A stretch of DNA of 64,000 nucleotides from Flavobacterium sp. 90 (GTDB lineage: Bacteria; Bacteroidota; Bacteroidia; Flavobacteriales; Flavobacteriaceae), in NCBI RefSeq assembly GCF_004339525.1, contig NZ_SMGE01000001.1, positions 4,650,001 through 4,714,000 of the forward strand, given 5' to 3'. The notes beneath the pieces are model-generated. The model ran no database searches. It saw only the letters and a program-made list of their open reading frames with translations, and was not told where the DNA came from. Positions 17,351 to 24,519 of this stretch are shown here, piece by piece. Numbering within the stretch: position 1 is the first letter of the stretch; the number at the start of each line of letters is the position of its first letter. Made by a program: the position numbers and the translations under genes.

Positions 17351-17700
17351 GGGGATGTTGTTTTAGTTCGTTTAATAAGTCGTTTAGTTTCAATATGACA
17401 TATAAATAATGTCTATTATTATGGCTAATTCTATACTGCTAAAATTATTATCTAAAATTACTTTATCAATCAAGTGACGATTAATCCAATCGAGCAAAAA
17501 GTTAACTCAAAAGCATTTATGTGGGAATTTTGAAACGAAAAGGGGGAATTATAAAATTAACTCAAAAAATTGATTTATAGTTGATTGCGATAAAAAATTA
17601 ACGTTTTGAGTTAAAGGCTTTGTAAGAAATGAAGGAACTTTGGTTAACAAACAAATCAGACTCTAAGAAAGTCTTTATTATAAATTTAAAATTCATTATT
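17351..17700. promoter_or_regulatory. Divergent control region with three TTAACTCAAAA sites
   Basis: Two direct copies of TTAACTCAAAA (17502-17512, 17557-17567) and one inverted copy (TTTTGAGTTAA, 17604-17614) lie within 113 bp between the divergent glycosyltransferase and DUF1328 genes. They resemble binding sites for one regulator. The longer open frame starting at 17629 has no family-like N-terminus and is not used. Confidence 0.5.
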
Positions 17701-17862
17701 ATGTTACGTTGGACAGTCACATTTATAATTTTGGCTATAGTAGCCGGAATTTTTGGTTTTGGTGGAATTGCCGCCGGAGCCGCTAGTATTGCAAAAGTTT
17801 TATTCTTTATATTTTTAGTTTTATTCGTTATCTCTTTAGTAACAGGAAGAACAAAAGTGTAG
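17701..17862 (+). CDS. DUF1328 small membrane protein (YtjA-like)
   Basis: 53 residues starting at the ATG at 17701 ([20 protein letters not shown]), the usual length and start of DUF1328 proteins. An ATG at 17629 would add 24 unrelated residues. Two membrane helices fill most of the chain, with the Gly/Ala segment [14 protein letters not shown] between them. These proteins are often induced by envelope or osmotic stress, but their function is not known. A strong terminator follows. Confidence 0.9.
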   Translation: MLRWTVTFIILAIVAGIFGFGGIAAGAASIAKVLFFIFLVLFVISLVTGRTKV

Positions 17863-17890
17863 CAATAAGTATTAATTAGCTAAAATAAAA

Positions 17891-17922
17891 AAAGCGAAAC
17901 CAGTTGATCTTGGTTTCGCTTT
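17891..17922 (+). terminator. Rho-independent terminator
   Basis: AAAGCGAAACCA (17891-17902) and TGGTTTCGCTTT (17911-17922) form a perfect 12-bp stem with an 8-base loop, followed by T residues, 28 bp after the DUF1328 stop. The A-rich left side makes it usable from both directions. Confidence 0.88.
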
Positions 17923-17981
17923 TTTTGTTTCAGGTTTCAAGTTTCAGGTTTTTTTTTGTGACTTAAACTTAAATTTGAAAA

Positions 17982-18449
17982 CTATTTTTGTAAAGAATAA
18001 TATTTTTTGTTTAGAAAGGCAATCGGTATTCCGATACAGAAAATCAGAATCAGGATGGATAATATTAATGGAAAATCTAAATGTTTCTCTGGCAAAACCG
18101 GAAATACAACCGGCAACACAACTAAGTTCATTGCAACCCAGACAAAGATTCCATAAATGATTCCGGATAATAAAGTATTCTTTTTTAAGAATGAAAAGTA
18201 TGGATATATCGTAAAATAGAACCAGGCAAAAACAAAAGCGATGAAATAGTGCAATAACAATCCATATAACGCCATTTGTGAACCGCCGCTATAAGCTTCT
18301 TTTTTGAAAATTCCACTTGCTATAGATTGCAGAATTTTTATGGCAGTTGTTTTTTGAAATAAAATGGCATAGAAAAAAATTGCTGCAAGAATATCCAGCG
18401 TTCCCGCAATTAATCCCGCTAAAAATATAGTTCCTGATTTAGACTTCAT
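17982..18449 (-). CDS. Four-helix membrane protein, DUF1440/YagU-like
   Basis: 155 residues, almost entirely hydrophobic, with about four membrane segments. The N-terminal GLIAGTLDILAAIFFYAIL, the Gly/Ser region AYSGGSQMALYGLLLHYFIA and the middle FVWVAMNLVVLPV resemble YagU/DUF1440-type inner-membrane proteins. Assignment is by general pattern only. It is 8 bp downstream of the DinB gene and probably co-transcribed with it. Confidence 0.6.
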   Translation of the reverse strand: MKSKSGTIFLAGLIAGTLDILAAIFFYAILFQKTTAIKILQSIASGIFKKEAYSGGSQMALYGLLLHYFIAFVFAWFYFTIYPYFSFLKKNTLLSGIIYGIFVWVAMNLVVLPVVFPVLPEKHLDFPLILSILILIFCIGIPIAFLNKKYYSLQK

Positions 18450-18457
18450 ACAATGAT

Positions 18458-18967
18458 TTAAGATTTGGAAACTTGTTTGTAAATGTCATTTAGTTGTTTT
18501 GTATGTCTTTGAATATGAGTCAAAGCAAAACTAATCCATTCAAAAATAGTAAATTTTCCAAAGCCCGGAAGTTCAAAGTCAAGACATGTTTGTGATAAGT
18601 CTAAAGTTTCTGTAGCAAGTAATAAATCAGCTTCTGTATTGAGAAATATTGATGTTATTGAATCTTTTTCGTAATCGATAAGTTCTGGTTTTAAAAAATC
18701 AGGTGAATCCATTTTTATATCAAAGTTTAAAAATAAAGCTTCGATATCTTTGACTTTTTCATGATAAGGTCTGTCAGTTTCTTCGGTTTTTCCCAGAAAT
18801 AATTGAGGATAACCGGAGCAGGCAAGTACAAGATGCTGTGCGGTTTGTCCGGCAGTCCAACTATCTTTTGCAGGAACAATATTAAATTCTTTTTGCGAAA
18901 ACGAAGAAAGTATCGCATTTAAGTTTTTAAATGTTTCAACTGTATCTTTTTGAATTGCTGCTTCCAT
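18458..18967 (-). CDS. DinB-family protein
   Basis: 169 residues with the four-helix DinB fold pattern: the first metal-ligand region KDSWTAGQTAQHLVLACSG and the final ALTHIQRHTKQLNDIY. The spaced His residues fit the metal-binding triad of this superfamily, which includes thiol-dependent transferases. No substrate can be inferred. It lies between the VOC gene (25 bp upstream) and a membrane protein gene on the same strand. Confidence 0.85.
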   Translation of the reverse strand: MEAAIQKDTVETFKNLNAILSSFSQKEFNIVPAKDSWTAGQTAQHLVLACSGYPQLFLGKTEETDRPYHEKVKDIEALFLNFDIKMDSPDFLKPELIDYEKDSITSIFLNTEADLLLATETLDLSQTCLDFELPGFGKFTIFEWISFALTHIQRHTKQLNDIYKQVSKS

Positions 18968-18992
18968 TTTTATGATTTAGTAGTTGTATTTG

Positions 18993-19370
18993 TTATTTGA
19001 TAACAGATGTTATCCACCAAACATTTCCAAAAGGATCTGTTACACCGCAAGTTCTGCCATAATCCTGATTGCTTAAACCCATTAAATTTGTAGCGCCGTG
19101 ATCTAATGCTTTTTTATAAGTTTCGTCGGCATTAGGAACATAGACAAACAAGTTAGAGTTGTGTTTTGTCCAGTCTTTAGTTTGATCAGCAACCATTATT
19201 GTACTTCCGTGAAGGATAATTTCGGCGTGCATAATAGTTCCATCATTGCGTAAAACGTTTGTACTGGATTTTTCTGAATCGAAAACTTTTTCAGTAAAAT
19301 CAATAAATTCCGAAGCGCCATCTAAGATGAGATATGGCATTATTGTTTGATGATTGATTGGTAAGTTCAT
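18993..19370 (-). CDS. VOC-family (glyoxalase/bleomycin-resistance fold) protein
   Basis: 125 residues, PhnB-like length. The repeats begin with TIMPYLILDGASEFIDFTEK, continue with MHAEIILHGSTIMVADQ, and end DPFGNVWWITSVIK, the characteristic final strand of VOC proteins. Residues HAE and the late DPFGN..W suggest metal coordination. The role (lyase, resistance or demethylation-type) is not determined by the neighbours. Confidence 0.88.
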   Translation of the reverse strand: MNLPINHQTIMPYLILDGASEFIDFTEKVFDSEKSSTNVLRNDGTIMHAEIILHGSTIMVADQTKDWTKHNSNLFVYVPNADETYKKALDHGATNLMGLSNQDYGRTCGVTDPFGNVWWITSVIK

Positions 19371-19457
19371 TTTTTGAAGTTTGAAGATTGATAGTATTTC
19401 AAAAGTACGAAAAAATGTTTAAAATTTTGATAATCAATATTTTGTATTCTTTTTGAA

Positions 19458-19667
19458 TTATAAAAGCACCTCACAATGATAACCGTAAGAATCAAGAAGT
19501 TCTATTATTTTATGATTTGAGATAGAAACAGCATTGATACGCAAAATCTTGTCGCAATCTTCTAAATCAAAGTTGATCGCACTATTTGGGAGATGTTCAA
19601 GAAGTTTTCCCACAATCATAAGAGATTGCTCAACTTCCTGAACATTTGTTTTGAAAACTTCTATCAT
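19458..19667 (-). CDS. Small HMA-like protein without CxxC
   Basis: 69 residues. The beta-alpha-beta pattern (IEVFKTNVQ, LMIVGKLLEHLP, SAINFDLED, KILRINAV, IIELLDSYGYHCEVL) resembles a ferredoxin-like heavy-metal-associated fold, but the CxxC metal site is missing, so metal binding is doubtful. It is 12 bp downstream of the DoxX-like gene in the same direction. Confidence 0.65.
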   Translation of the reverse strand: MIEVFKTNVQEVEQSLMIVGKLLEHLPNSAINFDLEDCDKILRINAVSISNHKIIELLDSYGYHCEVLL

Positions 19668-19679
19668 CAGTCTAAAAGT

Positions 19680-20060
19680 TTACAAAGCGATATTTTTATA
19701 TCGCTCAATTTTATGATAATAATGGTATGAAATCGCCAGAATCACTAAAAATATTAATGGAAAAAACGATTGAAAATTAACGCCGTCAACTGCAGCATGA
19801 CTTATTGATGCGAATATAAAATCGAAACCAAATCCGGCGTAAGCCCATTCTTTTATGTTTTTAGGAATTGACGGAATCACCAATACCAAAACTCCAAGAA
19901 TTTTGAAAACTACTAAGGCATTTCCAAAATATTCAGGATATCCTAAATGTTTGATTCCTTCTTTCGCTTCCTGACTTTGGGAAAATAATGCCGGCATAAC
20001 GCCTTCGAATAAGAAAATAATAATAGTTGTAATCCAAAAAATAATTTTTGCTTTTTTCAT
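19680..20060 (-). CDS. DoxX-like membrane protein
   Basis: 126 residues with four predicted membrane helices. The N-terminal IIFWITTIIIFLFEGVMPAL, the LGYPEYFGNALVVFKILGV segment and the following VIPSIPKNIKEWAYAGFGFD are typical DoxX/DoxD-like features. Function in this branch is unknown. It is probably co-transcribed with the 69-residue gene downstream. Confidence 0.85.
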   Translation of the reverse strand: MKKAKIIFWITTIIIFLFEGVMPALFSQSQEAKEGIKHLGYPEYFGNALVVFKILGVLVLVIPSIPKNIKEWAYAGFGFDFIFASISHAAVDGVNFQSFFPLIFLVILAISYHYYHKIERYKNIAL

Positions 20061-20490
20061 AGGTTTGTTTTTAAAAGGTTATCAGTTAATGCATTACAAA
20101 CTTACAAATCTTATTTTTTTGACAGAATACTTATTTACGACTATTTTAGGGGCATTTTGGACAGATTTTGGATTTTAGATTTTAGAGTGTTGATTTTAGA
20201 TTTTTTAGAAGAAAGATTATAGAGGAAAGAATAAAGAGGAAAGAATAAAGAGGAAAGATTTTCTGGATTTAGTTTATCACATAGTTTGTCATCCTGAGCG
20301 AAGTCGAAGGACGGACAAGTAACTCGATAATCAAAATCGCCAATCTTTGTCGAGCTTCTCGCGTGTCCTTCGACTTCGCTCAGGATGACATAAAATGAGT
20401 TTATAAAAAGATATGTAAAAAAAGAAGAAAGAAAAATCCGTTTTAAATCCGCGTTTTCGCGATAGCGAATCCGTGTCATCCGCGTGCCAT
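20061..20490. repeat. Repeat cluster with a perfect 25-bp inverted repeat
   Basis: Arms at 20288-20312 (gtcatcctgagcgaagtcga start) and 20365-20389 are exactly complementary, with 52 bp between them. At 20434-20489 lies a REP-like element (aaatccgcgttttcgcgata, then aatccgtgtcatccgcgtgc), whose inverted copy is at 21953-22009. A minus-strand open frame across this region is composed of repeats only. Confidence 0.85.
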
Positions 20491-21228
20491 TTATTCAGCT
20501 TTCAAAACATAATTCTTAATCACAAATAAATCTTCAAAACCTAATCTGGTATAAATATCTTTTCCCATTACAGAGGCTTGCAATAAAGCATAATCAGCTT
20601 TTAAATCTATAGAAAGATTAATTGCAAATTTCATGATTTCTTCGGCAAAGCCTTTTCTGCGCATTTCCGGGATTACGCCAACGCCGTGAATTCCAATATT
20701 GTTTTGCGTTTGAAAAAGCATAAAAGTACCAATTGGCTGTTTTTCTAAGGAAACCAAATAAAAGTGAACGTCTTTATGATTGTGAATTAATATCTCTTTG
20801 CTAATCACGTAACCAAAAGCATTTGGATATAAATCTGCCCAAATTTTGGCGTTTTGTTCTGTAGAAACTCTTTTGAAATTTAGCTTGTTTTCAAGTGTAA
20901 ATTTTTGATCTAATTTCAACGCCATTGCGACTTGCTCTGTTTTTATTTCAAAACCATTGGCTTCAAGAATTTCATAAGATTTTGTTCCGAAGATATTCCA
21001 ATACGGTAAAACTAAGCCTGAATCTGATTGCATCGTTTTAGTGATATTTGGAATATCTTTTTTAGAAATATCTTTACGAAACCACAGTTTATTTGGCCAG
21101 CCAGAATTTTCGATTTTGCAATATTCGAAAGTTTCATTTTTATGAAAGGATAGGAAAGGAGCGCCAACGGTTTTCCATAATCCGGTAAGATTGTTTATGT
21201 TGTCTTCAATTAAGTTTAGATCTTTCAT
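20491..21228 (-). CDS. GNAT-family N-acetyltransferase
   Basis: Start chosen at the ATG at 21228 (MKDLNLIEDNINN), giving 245 residues. An ATG 30 bp upstream adds a hydrophobic decapeptide. The C-terminal half carries the GNAT fold, with strand GIHGVGVIPEMRRKGFAEEI containing the acetyl-CoA loop RRKGFA, and the final YTRLGFEDLFVIKNY. The N-terminal half is a divergent GNAT-like region. The substrate is unknown. With the Crp/Fnr-like gene it is bracketed by inverted copies of one REP-like element. Confidence 0.85.
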   Translation of the reverse strand: MKDLNLIEDNINNLTGLWKTVGAPFLSFHKNETFEYCKIENSGWPNKLWFRKDISKKDIPNITKTMQSDSGLVLPYWNIFGTKSYEILEANGFEIKTEQVAMALKLDQKFTLENKLNFKRVSTEQNAKIWADLYPNAFGYVISKEILIHNHKDVHFYLVSLEKQPIGTFMLFQTQNNIGIHGVGVIPEMRRKGFAEEIMKFAINLSIDLKADYALLQASVMGKDIYTRLGFEDLFVIKNYVLKAE

Positions 21229-21300
21229 TTTGATACTAATTATAAAAATATAAGACAAAGATAAGTTGTGATTTCGGGCGAAACCTTTACATATGTTGAT

Positions 21301-21906
21301 TTACAAATCTTTTTCGAGACTTTTTCTAATTCGGCTTAATTGTGTTGGTGTAATTCCTAAATGTGATGCAATATGAAACAATGGAATTCGCTCTGAAATA
21401 TCCGGATGTTTGGATAAAAGATGTAAATATCTTTCGGTTGCATTTTCCATTACTAACGAAATTTCTCGCTGTTCTTTTTCGATCACCCAATTTTTTTCTA
21501 AATAAGCGATATAGTAGTTTTTCAGATCGTCGTTTTGGTCAATTAATGTTCTGTACTTTTTGTAATTAAGATTTATCAAAATAGAATTTTCAAGTACTTC
21601 TATAGTAAATTCAGAAGGATTTTGCTGCAATAATGACGCTTTAGAACCTGCAAAATCACCCTCTAGAAAAATGTTTTTGTTATAAATATTTCCTGCGGAA
21701 TCAGTAATAAAAGCTCTCAAAGCACCTTTGGCTATAAAATGAATTTCTTTTGCGATTTGACCATTTCTTAAAAGTATTTCTCCTTTTTTTATCGATTGAA
21801 ATTCAATAATATTTTCAATCAATTGCCAGGATTGGTCAGAAATAGGAGCGTAGCTTTCGAATTTTAGTTTTAAATCGTGGAGATACTTATCTTGATTGAA
21901 TTTCAT
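21301..21906 (-). CDS. Crp/Fnr-family transcriptional regulator
   Basis: 201 residues. The cyclic-nucleotide-type beta roll fills residues 25-120 (KKGEILLRNGQIAKEIHFIA, FLEGDFAGSKASLL), and the C-terminal helix-turn-helix is HIASHLGITPTQLSRIRKSL. The ligand residues of true cAMP receptors are not obvious, as in many Bacteroidota members. It is followed by the GNAT gene 72 bp downstream on the same strand. Confidence 0.88.
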   Translation of the reverse strand: MKFNQDKYLHDLKLKFESYAPISDQSWQLIENIIEFQSIKKGEILLRNGQIAKEIHFIAKGALRAFITDSAGNIYNKNIFLEGDFAGSKASLLQQNPSEFTIEVLENSILINLNYKKYRTLIDQNDDLKNYYIAYLEKNWVIEKEQREISLVMENATERYLHLLSKHPDISERIPLFHIASHLGITPTQLSRIRKSLEKDL

Positions 21907-21952
21907 TTTATTGAAGTTTGACTTATCTAAAGTAAAGAAATAATACGGAATA

Positions 21953-22009
21953 ATGGCACGCGGATGACGCAGATTCGCTATCGCGAAAACGCGGATTTAA
22001 AACGGATTC
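21953..22009. repeat. REP-like element, inverted copy of 20434-20489
   Basis: It starts ggcacgcggatgacgcagat, contains the palindrome cgctatcgcgaaaacg, and ends aaaacggattctt. It is the reverse complement of the element at 20434-20489, on the other side of the GNAT and Crp/Fnr genes. Confidence 0.8.
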
Positions 22010-22117
22010 TTATTGTTTTTTCTTGCAATTTTGTAATCGCACTATTTGTCGAGCTACTAACGGAGGAAGTATTTCCATTAGTAGCTTGATAAATATTAGA
22101 GATTTACTTTAAGGAGT

Positions 22118-22570
22118 TTAATCAGCATAATGATAGATACTTTTTTTAATGGTATCATTTATTTTTTCAAGAGTAACTTCTGTAACACCGCCTTCATAAT
22201 TCATTGTAATGGCAACTTTTTTACCTGATATGATTTCATAATCAATAGAGATTAATCCATTTTTATTTACATCAACAGATTTACTTTTACTTGGAATTGC
22301 ACTTAAAAAATATTCTGTTTCTTCTACTTCTTTCTTTTTGATAATATTTTCATACGCTTTTTCAAGATCTGTATTTTTTATAATACACTCTTTTCCGGAT
22401 CCCATTTCTACTTCGATATCTTTACAATCTTCTTTTTCCTCTTTTTCTTCTTTTGCAGCAATATTGGTTGTTACTGGTTTTTTTTCTGATTTTAATTCTT
22501 CATCGGAAGTAGTTTTTTTACAGTTTGTGAATAGTAAAGCTAAGAGAGCAATGCATGTAATTTTTTTCAT
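22118..22570 (-). CDS. Small lipoprotein of unknown function
   Basis: 150 residues with a lipoprotein signal (MKKITCIALLALLFTNCKK, lipobox Cys at 17). A Lys/Glu-rich linker (KEEKEEKEDCKDIEV) leads to a mixed alpha/beta domain with no motif I recognise. It is probably anchored to the inner leaflet or surface of the outer membrane. It stands alone between repeat clusters. Confidence 0.75.
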   Translation of the reverse strand: MKKITCIALLALLFTNCKKTTSDEELKSEKKPVTTNIAAKEEKEEKEDCKDIEVEMGSGKECIIKNTDLEKAYENIIKKKEVEETEYFLSAIPSKSKSVDVNKNGLISIDYEIISGKKVAITMNYEGGVTEVTLEKINDTIKKSIYHYAD

Positions 22571-22969
22571 AGTTGAAATGTATTGATAGTAGGAATTTTA
22601 TTTAAAAGTATTCCTTTTTTTTATAATATGAAAATTAAAGAAATAAAGTGGAATGATTGCACGCGGATGACGCGGATTTGTATGGATCTACACGGATTTT
22701 ATTATTGTTGTTGTTGTTTACTTACGTTATGATCTTCGACTTCGCTCAGACTGACAAGATTGAGTGTAATAAAATGAGGATAGATTTAGCAGGTGAGATT
22801 GCTTCGTTCCTCGCAAGGACACGCAAGAAAAAAAAATCCGTGTAAATCCGCGCTTTCGCGATAGCGAATCCGTGTCATCCGCGTGCTATATCTCAACAAC
22901 ATAAAAAAAACGCTGCAAAACCTAAGTCTCACAGCGTTTTCATCTCAAAAAATAAATAATTAACGGGTA
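22571..22969. repeat. REP-like elements and terminator, no gene
   Basis: Elements of the gcacgcggatgacgcggatt family lie at 22656-22704 and, inverted, at 22836-22888. A piece resembling the cttcgacttcgctcag repeat is at 22735-22760. The hairpin with arms AAAACGCTG (22907-22915) and CAGCGTTTT (22932-22940), T-rich on the minus side, terminates the RND operon whose last stop is at 22970. Confidence 0.75.
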
Positions 22970-24388
22970 TTATTTCCAACCACCGCCTAATGCACGATAC
23001 AAATCAGTATTGGCAGATAGTTGCTCTCTTTTTATGTTTGCCAGTTCTAGCTCGCTTTGCAATAAGTTTGCTTGTGCAGAAAGAACTTCTAAATATTCAG
23101 CCATACCGTTTTTGAATAACAAATTGGCATTTTTTATGGCTTGTTGTAACGTTTTTACACGCTCTTTTAGAAAGGATTCTTGTTGTTGTAATTTCTCTAC
23201 TTTTACTAAAGCATCAGAAACTTCGCTAACAGCAACCAAAACTGATTGTCTGAAACTTAAAACTGCTTTTTCTCTTTCGGCAACGGCAATATTATATTGT
23301 GTTCTTACCTTTTTATTATTCAATAAAGGTTGTGTTAAACCTCCTGCAACGGTTCCGAATAATGAAGCCGGAATGTTGAACCAATTACTGGTTTCGAACG
23401 AGTTTACTCCGCCTTGAGCGGTAATTCTTAATGCTGGATATAAATCAGCTTTTGTGATTCCAACATTTGCATTTGCTGCTTTAAGGGCTAATTCAGCACT
23501 TTTTACATCTGGTCTTCTGCTTACTAATGAAGACGGAATTCCGATTGCATTGTTATTTTTAACTTCTAAAGTAGCCAAACGAATGCTTCTTGTTTTTGAA
23601 TTTGGAAATGCTCCTGTCAAAACGCTTAAAGCATTTTCCTGAATCGCAACATTTTGTTCTAATTGCGGAATCAATTGTGCTGAAACTAATTTTTGTGCTT
23701 CAGATTGTTGAATCGCTAATGTAGTTACCTGACCAGCATCGTATTTTAATTTAATGATATTTGTTGTACTATCATTTAATTTAAAGTTTTGTCTGGCGAT
23801 TTCTAATTGTGCGTCTAACATCAAAAGATTGTAATATCCTTTAGAAACATTGGCTACAATTGTAGTTTGCAATGCTTTTTTTACTTCTTCTGATTGAAGG
23901 TAACTTGCGTAAGCTCCTTTTTTCTGATTTTTGATTTTCCCCCAGATATCAGCTTCCCACGAAAGTGTTGCTCCGGCAGAATAATCGTCAATATGGTTTT
24001 GGCCTAAAGCCTGACCTAAATTCTTTCCTGTAAAACTATTGTCAGACGGATTGCTTGTACTTGCACTTACATTTAAATTAACCTGAGGAACATTTCCCCA
24101 TTTTGATTGTGTGAATCTGTATTGTGCAATTTCGATGTTTTTAACAGCAATCTGCAAGTCATTGTTTCTTGCAACGGCGCTATCAATCAATTGAATAATA
24201 TCTTTTTCGGTATAGAAGTTTTTCCACTCCACGTCTCCAATACTTGTTGTATCTTTTGAAACCGATGCACTCCTGAAATTTTCAGGAAATGCATCTTTTG
24301 GAGTTTCAATATCCTTCGAAACCTTACAGGATATTATAGTCGTGATCAAAATGGCGATCATCACGATTTTGGTTATATAATTTTTCAT
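22970..24388 (-). CDS. Outer-membrane efflux lipoprotein (NodT/TolC family)
   Basis: I use the ATG at 24388 (MKNYITKIVMIAILITTIISC), giving 472 residues. ATGs at 24403 and 24418 are also in frame. Cys21 is the lipid-attachment site. The two repeats of the outer-membrane efflux family follow (about 70-260 and 275-470), with YNLLMLDAQLEIARQNFKLN and PSSLVSRRPDVKSAELALKA. It forms the outer-membrane duct of the tripartite pump. Its N-terminus resembles the 37-residue open frame just upstream. Confidence 0.92.
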   Translation of the reverse strand: MKNYITKIVMIAILITTIISCKVSKDIETPKDAFPENFRSASVSKDTTSIGDVEWKNFYTEKDIIQLIDSAVARNNDLQIAVKNIEIAQYRFTQSKWGNVPQVNLNVSASTSNPSDNSFTGKNLGQALGQNHIDDYSAGATLSWEADIWGKIKNQKKGAYASYLQSEEVKKALQTTIVANVSKGYYNLLMLDAQLEIARQNFKLNDSTTNIIKLKYDAGQVTTLAIQQSEAQKLVSAQLIPQLEQNVAIQENALSVLTGAFPNSKTRSIRLATLEVKNNNAIGIPSSLVSRRPDVKSAELALKAANANVGITKADLYPALRITAQGGVNSFETSNWFNIPASLFGTVAGGLTQPLLNNKKVRTQYNIAVAEREKAVLSFRQSVLVAVSEVSDALVKVEKLQQQESFLKERVKTLQQAIKNANLLFKNGMAEYLEVLSAQANLLQSELELANIKREQLSANTDLYRALGGGWK

Positions 24389-24402
24389 TTTATGTTTTGT
24401 CA

Positions 24403-24516
24403 TTAAATTTCTGTACAAGTATCTTTTCTATTATCAAGATCTTTTGAGATTTTATAGGATATGTATCCAATGCCGGCAATTATGGCGATTAGGATTGTCG
24501 TTATATAGTTTTCCAT
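24403..24516 (-). CDS. 37-residue single-helix membrane peptide between pump and duct genes
   Basis: An ATG at 24516 starts 3 bp after the pump stop and reads MENYITTILIAIIAGIGYIS, then YKISKDLDNRKDTCTEI and a TAA that overlaps an in-frame ATG of the duct gene (TAATG, 24405-24401). It is one membrane helix plus a short charged tail. It resembles residues 1-35 of the duct lipoprotein (MKNYITKIVMIAILI..ISCKVSKDIETPKD) in both DNA and protein, so it may be a duplicated signal segment that now serves as a small subunit or a coupling leader. Confidence 0.55.
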   Translation of the reverse strand: MENYITTILIAIIAGIGYISYKISKDLDNRKDTCTEI

Positions 24517-24519
24517 TTT

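Noticed and set aside
20141..20479. 112-residue minus-strand open frame
   Set aside because: Made almost wholly of the inverted repeat at 20288-20389 and a REP-like element; no family-like sequence.
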